Source of the DNA: JBCCZC01 sp039188505
GTDB taxonomy: Bacteria > Pseudomonadota > Gammaproteobacteria > Xanthomonadales > SZUA-38
Direction of reading: 5' to 3'
DNA: 7,476 bases
Assembly: GCA_039188505.1 (NCBI GenBank)
Contig: JBCCZC010000282.1
Coordinates: 1-7,476, forward strand
Below, in pieces: positions 1 through 6,712 of the stretch; position 1 is the stretch's first letter, and every line of letters starts with the position of its first letter. The notes below the pieces were generated by a model. It was not told the origin of the DNA, searched no databases, and saw only the letters and a list, made by a program, of their open reading frames with translations. The position numbers were made by a program, and so were the translations under genes.

Positions 1-465
1 GAGCGCCACCTGCCGATCCTCATGCTCACCGCGCGGGACACGCTGGACGACAAGATCGTCGGCTTCGAAGCGGGTGCTGATGACTACCTGACCAAGCCGT
101 TCGCGCTCGAGGAGCTGCTCCTGCGCTGCCACGCCCTCGGGCGGCGCCACCAGCTGCACCGCGACGACGTGCTGGCCATCGGCGACCTCGCCATCGACCG
201 GCGACTCCGGACCGCGACCCGGGCCGGCCAGCCGCTCGCGCTCAATCACACCCCCTTCGATATTTTGGTGGCGCTGGCCGAAGCGCATCCGGCCGTCATG
301 ACGCGGTCGGAACTCACGGACCGGATCTGGGGAGATGATCCACCGACCAGCGATGCCCTCGCGACGCACATCTACAGCCTACGCCAGGCCCTGGATCGGC
401 CCTTCGACAGCCCCATGCTGAAGACGCTGCACGGGGTCGGCTTCCGGCTAGAGGTCGGCCGATGA
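1..465 (+). CDS. OmpR/PhoB-family response regulator, 5'-truncated by the window edge
   Basis: This is the C-terminal 154 residues of a two-component response regulator. The frame is open from base 1, so the true start lies upstream; about 70 residues, including the phospho-acceptor Asp, are missing compared with the usual 220-230 aa. The end of the receiver domain is visible: the beta-4 motif LMLTARD with conserved Thr10, then GADDYLTKPF with the invariant Lys32. A winged-helix effector domain spans about residues 58-153, with the TPFDIL helix, the SELTDRIW segment, a recognition helix around ALATHIYSLRQAL, and the closing hairpin LHGVGFRLEV. The stop codon overlaps the start of the histidine kinase (ATGA), so the two should be co-transcribed and translationally coupled. 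The domain class is secure. The regulon cannot be read from the sequence, and no specific gene name is justified. Confidence 0.95.
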   Translation, partial: ERHLPILMLTARDTLDDKIVGFEAGADDYLTKPFALEELLLRCHALGRRHQLHRDDVLAIGDLAIDRRLRTATRAGQPLALNHTPFDILVALAEAHPAVMTRSELTDRIWGDDPPTSDALATHIYSLRQALDRPFDSPMLKTLHGVGFRLEVGR

Positions 466-1733
466 CGCGCCGCAGCCTGCGGCGACGGATTGCCGTCGCC
501 TTCCTCGGCATGGCGGTCCTCGCCGGCGTCTTCGGCGGCCTGCTCGCGGTCCTGTTCGCGTACACGACCGAGGACAACATCTTCTATCGGCTGCTCACTC
601 TCGAGCTGTCGCAGCTGGAGGAAGCGATCGAGCGGGGCGACGAATCACCCAGGCCGAGCCTTCCCTTTGCCACGTACTACCGCGACGGAGAACTCCCCGG
701 CTTCCTGCGCGTGCCCCTCGAAGCCGAGCCGCAGCGGCGTGAGGTGTTCGGTACCGACGGCAAGCACTACCACCTGCGCCGCGTCGAGCCCGCCGGCGGA
801 GAACCGCGCTGGATCGTCCTTCAGGTGGAGGACTACCTCGTGGTCCGGCCCGTCCTCACCGAGATCACCGCATTCCTCGGGGTCGCCATCCTCATGGTCA
901 TCCTGATCGCTGGCGTCACCGGCCTCTATCTCGCGCATCGCGTGACCGGACCACTCCGGTCGCTGGCCGGTGAGGTCGACGCCCTCGAGCCCGACGACCT
1001 GCCACGGGAATGGGCCGCTCGCTACCCGCCAGACGAGGTCGGTCGGCTCGCGGATGTCCTGCGCGACGCCTTTCGCCGCATCCATCGCTTCGTGGACCGG
1101 GAGCAGCGCTTCACCCAGGACGCGAGCCACGAGCTGCGCACGCCGCTCGCGGTCATCGAGAGCAGCGTCACGATGCTCGGGAAAACCACGGATCCGGCGC
1201 AGGTCGACTCGCTCGTTGCGCGCATCCGATCGGCTGCGATGGCGATGCACCTGTCGGTCGACGCCCTGCTGGCGCTCGCCCGGGAGGACGATCTCGCGCA
1301 CTCCGAGGAACGCACGCCCGTGCTGCCGATCGTCGAGCGGACCATCGTGAACCACGCATCCCTGCTCGAGGGCAAGGACATCGAGCTGAAGGTGGAGATC
1401 GAACCGGAGTGGCGCGTTGCCGGCGACGCCGCTGCGCTCCAGGTCCTGATCGCCAATCTCCTCTCCAACGCCTTCCGCTATACCGAGCGGGGCGAGATCA
1501 GGATCGAACAGGACGGCGGCGACCTGCTGGTGATCGACAGCGGCGCCGGCATCGACGCGGCGATCCGGGACGATGTCATGAAGCCGACGGTCAAGGGCGA
1601 GCAGAGTCCGGGGCTCGGGCTCGGGTTGTCGATCGTCGAGCGCCTCTGCGACCGCTATGGCTGGCGCTTTGACCTCGCCTCAACGGCGCAAGGCACCACG
1701 GCCCGGCTCGGCCTCGGCGGCCGATCAGGCTGA
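462..1733 (+). CDS. Membrane sensor histidine kinase, cognate to the upstream response regulator
   Basis: This 423-aa inner-membrane kinase should autophosphorylate and pass phosphate to the adjacent regulator. A basic N-terminus (MTRRSLRRR) precedes TM1 at about residues 10-34. A periplasmic segment of about 97 residues (35-131) follows, then TM2 at about 132-158. A HAMP-like linker spans about 159-211. The HisKA domain carries the phospho-acceptor H223 in DASHELRTPL. The HATPase domain has N332 and N336 (ANLLSNAFRYT), a G1 box at D359-I364 (DSGAGI) and a G2 box GLGLGL at 384-389. The F box is weak: VMKPTVKG (371-379) lacks the usual phenylalanines. A GAGG Shine-Dalgarno at 451-454 sits 7 nt before the ATG, inside the upstream gene. 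The periplasmic region matches no sensor domain I can name, so the stimulus is unknown. The architecture is like QseC/RstB-type kinases, but that is a class resemblance only. Confidence 0.95.
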   Translation: MTRRSLRRRIAVAFLGMAVLAGVFGGLLAVLFAYTTEDNIFYRLLTLELSQLEEAIERGDESPRPSLPFATYYRDGELPGFLRVPLEAEPQRREVFGTDGKHYHLRRVEPAGGEPRWIVLQVEDYLVVRPVLTEITAFLGVAILMVILIAGVTGLYLAHRVTGPLRSLAGEVDALEPDDLPREWAARYPPDEVGRLADVLRDAFRRIHRFVDREQRFTQDASHELRTPLAVIESSVTMLGKTTDPAQVDSLVARIRSAAMAMHLSVDALLALAREDDLAHSEERTPVLPIVERTIVNHASLLEGKDIELKVEIEPEWRVAGDAAALQVLIANLLSNAFRYTERGEIRIEQDGGDLLVIDSGAGIDAAIRDDVMKPTVKGEQSPGLGLGLSIVERLCDRYGWRFDLASTAQGTTARLGLGGRSG

Positions 1734-1741
1734 AACGGAAA

Positions 1742-1770
1742 GGCCCGCCCCCGCAGGGCGGAGGCGGGCC
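1742..1770 (-). terminator. GC-rich hairpin, probable terminator of the prolyl oligopeptidase gene
   Basis: A perfect 8-bp inverted repeat (GGCCCGCC at 1742-1749, GGCGGGCC at 1763-1770) surrounds a 13-nt loop in the 53-nt gap between two convergent genes. Read on the minus strand, the hairpin is followed by TTTCCGTTT (complement of 1733-1741), a moderately T-rich tail 17-25 nt past the oligopeptidase hairpin start. Read on the plus strand there is no T-run, so intrinsic termination of the kinase transcript is less clear, although the hairpin may still protect its 3' end. A smaller alternative pairing (GCCC 1747-1750 with GGGC 1756-1759) exists inside. Confidence 0.6.
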
Positions 1771-1786
1771 CAGGATCACGTTCGCT

Positions 1787-3895
1787 TCAGGGTGCCGCGG
1801 TCTGCTCGGCCGGCCCTTCCTGCAGCTGGTCCCAGAGGTAGCTGTAGATCAGCGCCTGGACCTTGGCCTGCTGTTCGTTGTCGGACGCGCCGGCATGCCC
1901 GCCCTCGGTGTTCTCGTAGTAGAACAGGTCGTAGCCCATATCGGTCATCTTCGCGACCATCTTCCGGGCGTGCCCCGGGTGCACGCGGTCGTCGCGCGTG
2001 GACGTCGTGAAGAAGACCTTCGGGTAGTCCGCCCCGGTCTCGAGGTTCTGGTAGGGCGAGTACTTGCTGATGTAGGACCAGTCGTCGGTGTCGGGATCAC
2101 CGTACTCGCCCATCCAGGAGGCGCCCGCCAGCAGCTGGTTGAAGCGCTTCATGTCGAGGAGCGGGACCTGGCAGACGATGGCGCCGAAGAGGTCCGGGCG
2201 CTGGGTGAGCATAGCGCCCATCAGCAGACCGCCGTTGGAACCGCCGCGGATACCCAGGCGATCGGGCGAGGTGATGCCGCGCTGGACCAGGTCCTCAGCC
2301 ACGGCGATGAAGTCGTCGTAGGCGCGCTGCCGGTTCTCCTTCAGCGCCGCCTGGTGCCAGCGGGGGCCGAATTCACCACCGCCGCGGATGTTGGCCACGA
2401 CGTAGACACCGCCGCGCTTCAGCCAGCTGTGACCGACGGTCGCGCTGTAGGACGGCTTGAGGCTCACCTCGAAACCGCCGTAGCCGTAGAGCAGCGTCGG
2501 CGTGCTGCCGTCGGCTTCGAAGCCCGCCGGCATGACCACGAAATAGGGGACGCGCGTGCCGTCGGCACTGGTGGCGAAATGCTGGGCAACCGCCATGCCC
2601 TCGGCATCGAAGAAGGCCGGCAGCGACTTGATCGGCTTGATCTGCTCGCCGCCTTTCGTCGCTGCGAACAGCGTGTCCGGCGACAGGAAGCCCTCGTAGG
2701 TGAAGAAGAACGTATCGCTCGCATCCGACGCCGAGACGATGGAAATCGAGCCGAGATCCTGCGCATCGATCTTCTCGCCCACCCAGCGGCCGTCCTCCAG
2801 CGTGAAGCGCTCGAGCGTGTTGGTCACGTTGTCCAGGTGATTGACGATGAGGAACGTCTTCGTCGACAGCACGCCGTTGATCGAGGACGTTTCGGTCGGC
2901 TCGACCAGCACCTGGAAATCGCGGTCGCCCTCGAGGAACGACTCGAAGTCGATCGACAGCAGCGCCCCCTGGCCGTAGGTCTTGCCGCCGACCTCCCAGG
3001 AGGATTTCAGCTCGACGAGCAGCTGCCCGTGCAGCATTCCCTGGGGCCGGGCGTCTTCCGGGACGTCGATGAGAATCTGCTTGCCGTCCCGGAGGAGATA
3101 GAAGCGCGAGGTGAAGAAGCTCGGCGCCTGACGCACCATGTCGTAGCTGTTGTCGCCGTCCCACATCCGGTACGCGCTGTTCCAGATGTCGGTCTTCACG
3201 CCCTCGAAGATCGTCTCGGCCTCGGCCAGCGGCGCCCCCCGCTCCCAGCGCTTGGCAATCATCGGGTAGCCCGAATCGGTCAACGTACCCTCGCCGAAGT
3301 CGGTACCGACATACACCGTATCCATGTCGATCCAGCCGAGGGCGCTCTTGGCCTCGGGCAGGTAGAAGCCGCCGTCGACGAACGCTTTCTTCTCGACGTC
3401 GAATTCGCGCACCACCGTCGCATCGGCGCCGCCGCGCGAGAGCGACAGCAGGCAGCGGGTGTATTCGGGACGCAGGCAGTTCGAGCCCTTCCAGACCCAA
3501 TTCTCGTCCTCGGCTTCCGCCAGCGCGTCGACATCGAGGATCACTTCCCAGGCAATCTCGCCGCCGGCGAGGTAGTCGGCCGTCGCGACCCGACGCCACA
3601 GCCCCTTCTTGTTGTTCTCGTCCCGCCAGAAGTTGTAGACGTGGTCCGCGCGCTGCCCCGGATAGGCGATACGTTCGTCCGAGTTGTAGATCTCGAGGTT
3701 ACGGTCGAAGAGCGGCTCGTAGGTATCGAGCCCCTGCAGGTACCCCAGCGAGCCGGAGTTGAAGGTCTCGACCCATTCCAGCGCCTTTTCGCCCGTCACG
3801 TCCTCGAGCCAGAGGTACGGATCCTCGGCGCCGGCGTCCTTGGCGGCAGCGGAAAACGCCAGCGCGACGCCGGCAACAATCGGTATGAGTTTCAT
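1787..3895 (-). CDS. Prolyl oligopeptidase family serine peptidase (S9A), predicted periplasmic
   Basis: This 702-aa enzyme is about the usual length for prolyl oligopeptidase (about 710). It should cleave short peptides after proline. The seven-bladed propeller spans about residues 80-435; the N-terminal strap (DPYLWLED, 25-32) and about 436-702 form the alpha/beta-hydrolase. The triad is intact: S553 in GGSNGG, D635 in RDDRV and H667 in GGHAGA. They match S554, D641 and H680 of the pig enzyme. Proline-site residues are also kept: W594 in SWMGEYG (pig W595), Y472 and F475 in YGYGGF, and R637. The first residues (MKLIPIVAGVALAFSAAA) look like a signal peptide, with cleavage possible after A18 or A23, suggesting periplasmic export. 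I chose the ATG at 3895 because it begins that signal peptide; the frame stays open to an ATG at 4117, but that extension looks non-coding. The Shine-Dalgarno is weak. C140 and C148 could form a disulfide. The gene stands alone, convergent with the kinase. Confidence 0.93.
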   Translation of the reverse strand: MKLIPIVAGVALAFSAAAKDAGAEDPYLWLEDVTGEKALEWVETFNSGSLGYLQGLDTYEPLFDRNLEIYNSDERIAYPGQRADHVYNFWRDENNKKGLWRRVATADYLAGGEIAWEVILDVDALAEAEDENWVWKGSNCLRPEYTRCLLSLSRGGADATVVREFDVEKKAFVDGGFYLPEAKSALGWIDMDTVYVGTDFGEGTLTDSGYPMIAKRWERGAPLAEAETIFEGVKTDIWNSAYRMWDGDNSYDMVRQAPSFFTSRFYLLRDGKQILIDVPEDARPQGMLHGQLLVELKSSWEVGGKTYGQGALLSIDFESFLEGDRDFQVLVEPTETSSINGVLSTKTFLIVNHLDNVTNTLERFTLEDGRWVGEKIDAQDLGSISIVSASDASDTFFFTYEGFLSPDTLFAATKGGEQIKPIKSLPAFFDAEGMAVAQHFATSADGTRVPYFVVMPAGFEADGSTPTLLYGYGGFEVSLKPSYSATVGHSWLKRGGVYVVANIRGGGEFGPRWHQAALKENRQRAYDDFIAVAEDLVQRGITSPDRLGIRGGSNGGLLMGAMLTQRPDLFGAIVCQVPLLDMKRFNQLLAGASWMGEYGDPDTDDWSYISKYSPYQNLETGADYPKVFFTTSTRDDRVHPGHARKMVAKMTDMGYDLFYYENTEGGHAGASDNEQQAKVQALIYSYLWDQLQEGPAEQTAAP

Positions 3896-4169
3896 CGGGC
3901 AAGCCCACGCATCGAAAAAATGGAGCCGGAGTATCGCATGGAACGGCACCGGGTGGGGGTGCCTGAAGTCGCGATTCCGCGATCCCGAATTCAGCGCTGA
4001 CCGGCTCGTCGATGTCGGAAACAATCTGCCGCTCGATCCTGCCGATGGTCGCATCGGATGCCTCGTGCTCGGTGGGTTGAGCCTGGCGGCCGCCGCGCCG
4101 CCGCGCAGCGGTACCACGCACAGGAGCTACGGCGGGATCCATCATCTATGCGCCGAGCCGCTCATGGCT

Positions 4170-4209
4170 GCTGCCGGTCCGATGCTGACCAGGGGGCCGG
4201 ACCGGCAGC
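4170..4209. repeat. Perfect 12-bp inverted repeat (stem-loop)
   Basis: GCTGCCGGTCCG (4170-4181) is the exact reverse complement of CGGACCGGCAGC (4198-4209), with a 16-nt loop. It lies about 110 nt upstream of the propeller gene. Neither strand has a T-run after the stem, so it does not look like an intrinsic terminator. It may be an operator, a 5'-leader structure or the stem of a small RNA. Confidence 0.6.
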
Positions 4210-4214
4210 TCCGA

Positions 4215-4227
4215 AGCCGGGCCGGCT
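4215..4227. promoter_or_regulatory. Palindrome, possible operator half-site pair
   Basis: AGCCGGGCCGGCT has 6-bp arms around one central base and begins 5 nt after the 12-bp stem-loop. Its position about 95 nt before the propeller gene start suits an operator. The recognising protein is unknown, and GC-rich palindromes of this size can occur by chance. Confidence 0.3.
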
Positions 4228-4249
4228 CGGGGGTCTTGTCCTGATCCGA

Positions 4250-4263
4250 CGCCCGACCGGGCG
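4250..4263. promoter_or_regulatory. Palindrome CGCCCG-AC-CGGGCG, possible operator
   Basis: Perfect 6-bp arms are separated by 2 nt. The symmetry extends imperfectly outward through TCCG (4245-4248) and CGGA (4266-4269). It lies 58 nt before the chosen start of the propeller gene, about where a regulator would overlap or adjoin a promoter. The winged-helix protein encoded at 5794-6618 is one candidate to bind here, but that is only an inference from proximity. Confidence 0.35.
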
Positions 4264-4321
4264 ACCGGAAGGCACAGGACACCATCGGCTTTCCCTTTCG
4301 GGAGCGTTACCATCGTGGTCG

Positions 4322-5797
4322 ATGAGACATCTTGCGCCAGCCCTCGTGCTGCTCCTCGGACTGCTCAGGAGCGCGACAGGATCCACCGCCGACCTCGCGG
4401 ACGAGCTCGCCACGGAAACCCGGGCGCTGGCCCTGGGCCCGGACGGTCGGACCGTCGCGCTCAGCTACCACCCCGGATCCCTCAGCATCCTCGCGCTCCT
4501 CGGTCCCGCGGGCGAACCGGCCTTCCGCGCGGTCCACGGCGTCGACGGCCGGGGGCGCTTCCTCGTGAGCTGGCGCCGGCCCGACGAGCTGCTTGCGGCG
4601 TTCGTTCCGGAGGGGCCATGCGCCGATGCGCTCGTGCTGCGGATCGCAATCCCCGCCGCCACGCGCGCCTACGAGAGCCAGCTGCGCCCCTATCGCGGGG
4701 CCCTGCGCCCCGGAACGAGCCGGCTTTCCGACCATGCCAGCGTGAATCGCGAACTGCCGGTCGTCATCGACAACTGGGGCGATCTCGACCGGCGCAGCTG
4801 GCCCGGCACCGATCGCTTCGAGCTACCCGAGGGCGCCTGTCCGACGCACTGGTCCGAAGGCCGTCTCGTCCTTCGCCTGGCGAGCGGCGAGGCGGCGAAC
4901 TGGGCGCCAGCAAAGGAGGAAACGGCGCTTGCCGCGCCCCTCCGGGCACCGGGCGGAACCGTCGTCGCCACCCTGACGCCGGACGGGAGGCAGCTCGTGC
5001 GAGCCGGGGAAACGATCCCGCTCGCGGGGCTCGAGGCGGCGTCGCTGCTCGGGCTGGGGCCAGACGACTCCCCCTGGCTCAGCGCCCGATCGGCCGCCAC
5101 CGGCGGTCTTGCGGGCGTCTTCCGGGTCGGCGACGAGGGACCGGAGCTGGTCTTCGCCGATCCTCGGTATCCGGTGGAGTCCGCGACCCGGCTGCCCGAC
5201 AGCGATCGGCTTCTGAGCATCGACTACGGTCCGGGAAAAAGCCGACGCTACTTCCTCGACAATGCCGTGAGCGCCGGTCTAAGGGCGCTGCGAGAACGCT
5301 TCGGAGAGCGCCACGAGCTGCTCGACGTGGCGGCGAAGACCTGGCTCACCGCGACGGGTTCTGCGTACTGGTTGATCGCGGAGGGGCAGGATCCCGTGCG
5401 CTTGGAGGCCCGTCGCGCCTGGCTCGACGCGCCGATCGCCGCCCCCGAACAGCTGCTGGCAGACGGACTGCTGCGCGAACCGGTTGTCGATGCAATGGTT
5501 GCAGACAGCGGGCTTTCTGCGCGAGTGCTCGCCGTCCCCGATGCCGAGCGCATGCTGACCTCGGAGCTCCGCGGCCTGCTGGCGCTCGGTGTCCCGGTGC
5601 TCCTCGATGCGGCCCGGGAGGCCGGGGACGGCCAAGCTCGCTGCCGCTGGTCGCGCACCTACCGCGGCGCGGTGACCGAGACGGTGATCGCCTGTCCCGC
5701 GGGGACGCAGCGCTGGGAAACGGTACTCACCCGCGAGTCGGATTCCGAGCGGTCCGCACGGATTCGCAGCATGGCGGCGTTCGTCGGCGAATCATGA
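4322..5797 (+). CDS. Secreted protein resembling the S9 peptidase beta-propeller, no hydrolase domain
   Basis: This 491-aa protein is not a named family I can state with certainty. The N-terminus (MRHLAPALVLLLGLLRSATG) is a clear signal peptide, so it is likely periplasmic. After it come propeller-like segments: LALGPDGRTVALSYHP (37-51), a second strand-turn near TLTPDGRQLV (218-227), and RRYFLDN (308-314). The last is followed by an ALRERFGERHELLDV stretch and AWLDAP (366-371). This order resembles the end of the propeller in S9 (acylaminoacyl-peptidase type) enzymes, just before their hydrolase domain. No GxSxG nucleophile motif follows; the last 120 residues are different and end with a C441...C458 pair. 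C100 and C173 are also present. I infer a non-catalytic, ligand- or protein-binding role. The ATG at 4322 begins the signal peptide; the nearest GGAG (4301-4304) is 17 nt away, unusually far. The stop codon overlaps the next gene's start. Confidence 0.8.
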   Translation: MRHLAPALVLLLGLLRSATGSTADLADELATETRALALGPDGRTVALSYHPGSLSILALLGPAGEPAFRAVHGVDGRGRFLVSWRRPDELLAAFVPEGPCADALVLRIAIPAATRAYESQLRPYRGALRPGTSRLSDHASVNRELPVVIDNWGDLDRRSWPGTDRFELPEGACPTHWSEGRLVLRLASGEAANWAPAKEETALAAPLRAPGGTVVATLTPDGRQLVRAGETIPLAGLEAASLLGLGPDDSPWLSARSAATGGLAGVFRVGDEGPELVFADPRYPVESATRLPDSDRLLSIDYGPGKSRRYFLDNAVSAGLRALRERFGERHELLDVAAKTWLTATGSAYWLIAEGQDPVRLEARRAWLDAPIAAPEQLLADGLLREPVVDAMVADSGLSARVLAVPDAERMLTSELRGLLALGVPVLLDAAREAGDGQARCRWSRTYRGAVTETVIACPAGTQRWETVLTRESDSERSARIRSMAAFVGES

Positions 5798-6618
5798 GCA
5801 GTCTGCACTTCGACGGCTGGCGCTTCGATCCCGATCTCGGGCGGCTCACGCGAGGTTCGGAATCGCATCACCTGCGACCGCAGACCGGCGCCGTGCTCGA
5901 GCTCCTGCTGAGTCGGCGGGGGAAGGTGGTCACACGGGACGAGCTGCGCGCCCTGCTCTGGCCGGGGAACGTCGTCGTCGACTTCGACACCGGCATCAAT
6001 TCCTGCGTGAAGCAGATCCGCGCCGCGCTGGGCGAATCAGCGGCCGCGCCCGTGTATCTGCATACCGTCCCCAAGAAAGGCTTTCGCTTCGTTGTTCCTG
6101 ATCCGGAGCCCCGGCGCCGCGGAGCAGCAGCCCGCTGGGGTGTCATCGGCGGCGGGGCGCTGGTTCTCCTGATCGCTGTCGTCCTGCGGACCACCACGCC
6201 GTGGCCCGACCGACCGGCGCCCGAGCGCGTTGTGGCGATCCTGCCATTCGACGATCTCGCGGCCACCGATCATTCCGCTCGACTTCAGCAGATCATCCTC
6301 GACGATCTGATTCGTGCGGTCGGCATGCAGGATGAAGCGCGGGTTGCCGTCATCGCGCGCCGGTCGGTGCTTGCGATCGACGACGACGTCGCCGCCGACG
6401 AGATCGGGCGATCCCTGGGCGCGACCCACATTCTCGACGGCACGATCCGGCCGCTCGCCGATGGCTACATGGTGTCCGTCAGCCTCGTCGGCGCGGATAA
6501 CCGCTTCGTCTGGGGCGAATTGTTCGAAATTTCTGCCGCCGATTCCGAACCCGGCCTGGGTCTCCTGCGGGACGCTGCGGTGCAGGAAATGCACCTCGAA
6601 GCACACCCGACCCGATAA
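5794..6618 (+). CDS. CadC-like membrane winged-helix regulator with TolB/FlgO-like periplasmic domain
   Basis: This 274-aa one-component regulator probably binds DNA from the membrane, as ToxR and CadC do. Residues 1-101 form an OmpR-type winged helix: FDGWRFDPDLGRL, TRDELRALLWPG, then the recognition helix region FDTGINSCVKQIRAALGE and the wing KKGFRFVVP. An arginine patch (107-114) precedes one TM helix at about 115-132. The periplasmic part contains VVAILPFDDL (146-155), VAVIARRSVLAI (184-195), IGRSLGATHILDGTIR (204-219) and YMVSVSLVGAD (225-235). This motif order belongs to the TolB N-terminal/FlgO-like domain found in many CadC-type proteins. The protein ends soon after it, without the TPR repeats many relatives carry. 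The ATG overlaps the previous stop (ATGA) and no clear Shine-Dalgarno is seen, so translation probably depends on coupling. Although the frame is open far upstream, the domain starts right at this ATG. Target genes are unknown; autoregulation is plausible. Confidence 0.9.
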   Translation: MSSLHFDGWRFDPDLGRLTRGSESHHLRPQTGAVLELLLSRRGKVVTRDELRALLWPGNVVVDFDTGINSCVKQIRAALGESAAAPVYLHTVPKKGFRFVVPDPEPRRRGAAARWGVIGGGALVLLIAVVLRTTTPWPDRPAPERVVAILPFDDLAATDHSARLQQIILDDLIRAVGMQDEARVAVIARRSVLAIDDDVAADEIGRSLGATHILDGTIRPLADGYMVSVSLVGADNRFVWGELFEISAADSEPGLGLLRDAAVQEMHLEAHPTR

Positions 6619-6677
6619 ATTCCAGCTTTTTTCCCGGCCGCGACAATGGCCGCCGCCGACGCTCAAGCCGATCCTCG

Positions 6678-6697
6678 ATGCCGTGCCGCTCCGGCAT
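6678..6697 (+). repeat. Small hairpin upstream of the caspase-like gene's ribosome binding site
   Basis: ATGCCG (6678-6683) pairs perfectly with CGGCAT (6692-6697) across an 8-nt loop. An internal copy of TGCCG (6684-6688) can pair instead with CGGCA (6692-6696) around a 3-nt loop, so two mutually exclusive hairpins share one arm. It ends 4 nt before the ribosome binding site and could affect access to it, but both stems are short. Confidence 0.3.
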
Positions 6698-6701
6698 GAA
6701 C

Positions 6702-6706
6702 GGGAG
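6702..6706 (+). promoter_or_regulatory. Strong Shine-Dalgarno (GGGAG) fixing the start at 6713
   Basis: GGGAG lies 6 nt before the ATG at 6713. It is the best-spaced ribosome binding site among the genes here, and it supports that ATG, which also begins a signal peptide. Confidence 0.7.
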
Positions 6707-6712
6707 ATCCGC

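Larger units (their letters stand above)
3896..4321. other. 426-nt divergent intergenic region rich in inverted repeats
   Basis: This gap separates the oligopeptidase (minus strand) from the propeller gene (plus strand) and must hold both promoters. Open frames cross it, but their translations are Arg/Pro/Ala-rich and look like chance frames in GC-rich DNA, and I see no protein motif. Perfect dyads are at 3945-3963 (GGCACC/GGTGCC, 7-nt loop), 3969-3982 (TCGCG/CGCGA), 3991-4000 (TCAGCGCTGA), 4042-4057 (CCGATG/CATCGG, 4-nt loop), 4170-4209 (12-bp arms), 4215-4227 and 4250-4263. No promoter with good -35 and -10 boxes is recognisable for either gene. On the minus strand a GATACT (complement of 3930-3935) is a 4/6 match to a -10 box without a good -35. 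Confidence 0.6.

Noticed and set aside
1895..4000. A 701-codon open frame on the plus strand opposite the oligopeptidase
   Set aside because: The oligopeptidase on the minus strand has every family motif and its full length. The plus-strand translation is Arg/Val/Glu-rich with no recognisable motif, as expected for an antisense frame in GC-rich coding DNA.
3896..4117. N-terminal extension of the oligopeptidase by 74 codons to an ATG at 4117
   Set aside because: The extension would bury the signal peptide that begins at 3895, and its composition (Arg/Pro/Ser-rich) looks non-coding.
4058..4321. N-terminal extension of the propeller gene to an ATG at 4058
   Set aside because: The signal peptide begins at 4322, and the upstream codons give a low-complexity Arg/Gly/Pro-rich stretch overlapping the dyad-rich intergenic region.
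4315..5793. Long open frame upstream of and in frame with the membrane regulator, suggesting a larger fusion protein
   Set aside because: Its translation over 4315-5793 is Arg/Ala/Gly-rich with no motifs, whereas the overlapping frame encodes a protein with a signal peptide. The winged-helix domain starts immediately at the ATG at 5794.
6627..6632. Run of six T's just after the membrane regulator, as a possible intrinsic terminator
   Set aside because: No inverted repeat precedes the run, so there is no hairpin to make a terminator.
6635..6652. CGGCC/GGCCG hairpin after the membrane regulator
   Set aside because: It is only 5 bp with an 8-nt loop and has no T-run after it; it is of a strength expected by chance in GC-rich DNA.
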